Assembly: GCA_024234615.1 (NCBI GenBank)
Contig: JACKNY010000002.1
Span: 620,001 to 684,000 of the forward strand
Source: Pseudomonadales bacterium
GTDB lineage: Bacteria; Pseudomonadota; Gammaproteobacteria; Pseudomonadales; IMCC2047
Length of the DNA: 64,000 bases
Direction: 5' to 3'
The position numbers were made by a program, and so were the translations under genes. This document shows positions 62,211-64,000 of the stretch, one piece after another (the stretch's first letter is position 1; each line of letters begins with the position of its first letter). Below the pieces are notes generated by a model, which was not told where the DNA came from, made no database searches, and saw only the letters and a list, made by a program, of their open reading frames with translations.

Positions 62211-63833
62211 TTATCCTGCTGCATTAACAAGATCCAGCTCTTCCTGTGTATCAATATCGGCGAAGATGGACTCATCACTGATGGGCACTTCCCAGACGTT
62301 GGCAGCGTATTCTTTTAAAATCGTTTTGGCGCCAGTGTCACCAGTCAATTTCTGCATCGCAGGAAAATAACGTCGCGACCAGAGCACTGGATTGCCGCGA
62401 CGACCATCCTTAACCGGCATCACGATATCACGCTCCAATACCGGATCAAATTCTGCAATAAGTTCATTAATTTGTGATTTGGTGACGAAAGGCATATCAC
62501 CAAGTAGCACTATCGCGCCATCAACCTCATCAGACAGACTTGCAATACCTATTTTTACTGAGCTAGCAATACCTGAGTTATAATCAGGATTATGCACGAA
62601 TTTCAAATTACGCCCAGCCAACAAAGTTTCCAGCGCTTCGGATTCATGCCCCGTCACTAAGGTGATGGATTCAACATTGGACGCTAGTGCCGCATTAGCA
62701 ACACTGACTACCATCGGCACACCTTTGACCTGAGACAGCAATTTATTTTGTTCGCCCATGCGCCGGGAACTACCAGCGGCAAGTATAATCGCCGCAATTC
62801 GGGGCTTGCTCTGATGTTTAGGCTGAACTGCCCGACGATGCCGTCGCTCCGAGTGGGCAACATCTTTAATGAGACCACCGACACCCATCGCCATAATATG
62901 CTCTGGTTTAACCTCAATACCCGCAAGAATACGCTGTAATACCCAGTCCAAGCCATTGAGCTTAGGTGAACGACTACAGCCCGGGAGATTAATAATATTC
63001 GTCTTGCCGAGTTTCGCGAGAAGCAGCATATTACCCGGCTCAACTGGCATTCCAAACTGGACAATCTCGCCGCCACACTCTTTGATAGCGGTTGGGATCA
63101 CATCGCCAATATCAACCGTAATTCCAGCACCGCAAACCATAATCGGGTTACAACCTTGAGTGAGTGCCTGCTTAAGCGCTGCACTAATTTCATCAATTTT
63201 ATGCTCGCAACGCTGATGAAAAACCACCTGACTGTCATAAGCGCGCATACGCCCTTGCGTGACCTCAAAGGTCGAATCAAGCACAGACTCTTTCAGGGCA
63301 GCCGATTTAGTTAAAATAAGAGCGCCATGGTGAGGCTGAAATGGCATCACTTCGATTGCCGGTTTCTCATCTGCCAAAATATTTAGGCAATGTTCAAGCA
63401 GACGCTCTGAAACCGCAAAGGGAATAATTTTGATTGAAGCCACCGCCTGATCGGCATGCGCCTCGGCACTATTGGGCAAAGTTGCGATTGCAATCGCACC
63501 ATCAGACAGGTTAATCGCGTTGATTTTTGCACTATCTATTTGCGTTAAGCCATGCTGTTTCGCGTACAGATTACAGCGCCCGGCAATCGGCTTACCTATA
63601 TTTAAATGGAGCCCCGCTAATTGTTTTGCAATCTGCTCAGCCGCAGTATCTTCGTCCACATCACCGGGCTCCAAACGCACTCCGGTCACAAATTCAACCT
63701 TGGCCTGCTCAAGCAGCAACAGATGTTCAGCGTTTAGTTCAGTACCTTTTTTAAGTGTGACAGCGTCTAAACGCAAGGTATGTGCAAGAATAACACCCAG
63801 CGCCTCTACACGTTTATACTGTGCAAAAATCAC
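62211..63833 (-). CDS. fused molybdopterin-binding domain and MocA-like nucleotidyltransferase
   Basis: A 540-residue fusion. The N-terminal ~340 residues resemble the molybdopterin-binding (MoeA/MoaB-type) fold, with VCGAGITVDIGDVIPTAI and PVEPGNMLLLAKLG segments. From about residue 345 comes an NTP-transferase domain beginning ILAAGSSRRMGEQNKLL, the signature of MocA/MobA proteins; the AAGSSRRMG form favours the CTP-using MocA type that serves xanthine-dehydrogenase-family enzymes. The start is GTG 63833 with AGGAAGG 5 bases upstream, sharing a base with the xdhC stop. It should insert Mo and cytidylylate the pterin. Confidence 0.88.
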   Translation of the reverse strand: MIFAQYKRVEALGVILAHTLRLDAVTLKKGTELNAEHLLLLEQAKVEFVTGVRLEPGDVDEDTAAEQIAKQLAGLHLNIGKPIAGRCNLYAKQHGLTQIDSAKINAINLSDGAIAIATLPNSAEAHADQAVASIKIIPFAVSERLLEHCLNILADEKPAIEVMPFQPHHGALILTKSAALKESVLDSTFEVTQGRMRAYDSQVVFHQRCEHKIDEISAALKQALTQGCNPIMVCGAGITVDIGDVIPTAIKECGGEIVQFGMPVEPGNMLLLAKLGKTNIINLPGCSRSPKLNGLDWVLQRILAGIEVKPEHIMAMGVGGLIKDVAHSERRHRRAVQPKHQSKPRIAAIILAAGSSRRMGEQNKLLSQVKGVPMVVSVANAALASNVESITLVTGHESEALETLLAGRNLKFVHNPDYNSGIASSVKIGIASLSDEVDGAIVLLGDMPFVTKSQINELIAEFDPVLERDIVMPVKDGRRGNPVLWSRRYFPAMQKLTGDTGAKTILKEYAANVWEVPISDESIFADIDTQEELDLVNAAG

Positions 63834-64000
63834 TAGCCCTTCCTCGCGTAGCGCGCCTGGATAATCTGTGCCAAAGTAGCAACCGCGACTTCTGCGGGGG
63901 AACGTCCTCCTAAGTTAATGCCTACCGGAGCACAAATACGATCCAATTGCTCTGCCAAACCGAGTTCAGTTAATCGTTCAACACGCTTGGCATGGGTTCG
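63833..64000 (-). CDS. xdhC: C-terminal end of XdhC-family molybdenum cofactor insertion protein, partial
   Basis: The frame is open from the window edge to TAG at 63833-63835 and encodes 55 residues. The end reads LDRICAPVGINLGGRSPAE followed by VAVATLAQIIQARYA, matching the APVGL-I-G-K-T-P-E-E-I-A pattern at the end of XdhC/CoxI proteins. XdhC binds and guards Mo-cofactor for insertion into xanthine-oxidase-family enzymes, so it fits the CoxL-like enzyme in this window. It overlaps the next gene by one base. Confidence 0.85.
   Translation of the reverse strand, partial: RTHAKRVERLTELGLAEQLDRICAPVGINLGGRSPAEVAVATLAQIIQARYARKG

Noticed and set aside
1..64000. tRNA, rRNA, CRISPR arrays, insertion sequences or prophage genes
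   Set aside because: No cloverleaf-like segments in the gaps, no regularly spaced repeats, and no transposase, integrase or phage protein were seen.

Overview
The window looks like chromosomal DNA of a gammaproteobacterium. Evidence is the E. coli-type complex I operon with a fused NuoCD, the miaB-ybeZ-ybeY-ybeX-lnt block in its enterobacterial order, a DUF1820 gene, a long-form HisG, and moderate base composition. The mix of aromatic, acyl-CoA and molybdenum-enzyme genes suggests an aerobic, catabolically versatile (possibly marine) heterotroph; the lineage is inference only. I saw no rRNA, tRNA, CRISPR array, insertion sequence or phage gene.

Layout. 1-3.2 kb (+): tail of a membrane-fusion protein and a MacB/LolCDE-like ABC exporter (ATPase plus two permeases). 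3.2-5.8 kb (-): a 4-alkylphenol oxidation cluster made of a 4-cresol dehydrogenase/eugenol hydroxylase-type flavoprotein, a Tat-exported protein of unknown role and a small cytochrome c. 5.9-6.7 kb: a GFA-family gene and a possible small membrane protein. 6.7-25.6 kb (-): the complete nuoA-N operon, ending in an unrecognised 1360-residue envelope protein. 25.8-29.9 kb: DUF1820, then a glutarate catabolism module (CoA-transferase, glutaryl-CoA dehydrogenase, divergent LysR regulator). 29.9-39.6 kb: hisG, a diguanylate cyclase, miaB, ybeZ, ybeY, corC, lnt, a small unknown protein and a DUF3179 membrane protein.

39.7-64 kb is accessory and dominated by molybdenum enzymes. First comes a CO-dehydrogenase-like (xanthine oxidase family) set: CoxM, CoxS and a CoxG-CoxL fusion, with CoxD (MoxR) and CoxE (VWA) proteins downstream in a separate unit and an AraC regulator on each side. 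Next is a three-gene unit of unclear function (LLM flavin monooxygenase, cytosolic NMT1/THI5-like binding protein, tandem OsmC protein). It lies divergent from a MarR gene across a perfect 47-bp palindrome. After an XRE/MmyB regulator come FdhD and a three-subunit bis-MGD oxidoreductase (NrfD anchor, four-cluster ferredoxin subunit, catalytic subunit without export signal). The window closes with a MarR regulator and a cofactor-supply cassette: SufU/NifU-like scaffold, SufS-like cysteine desulfurase, a molybdopterin-binding/MocA-like fusion, and the end of xdhC.

How they may work together (inference). XdhC, the MocA-like domain and CoxD/CoxE would mature the CoxL-type enzyme. FdhD, fed by the SufS-like desulfurase, would sulfurate the bis-MGD enzyme. 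The least understood parts, and the best candidates for something undescribed, are the LLM/binding-protein/OsmC unit, the CoxG-CoxL fusion with its non-canonical active-site loop, and the giant protein at the end of the nuo operon.
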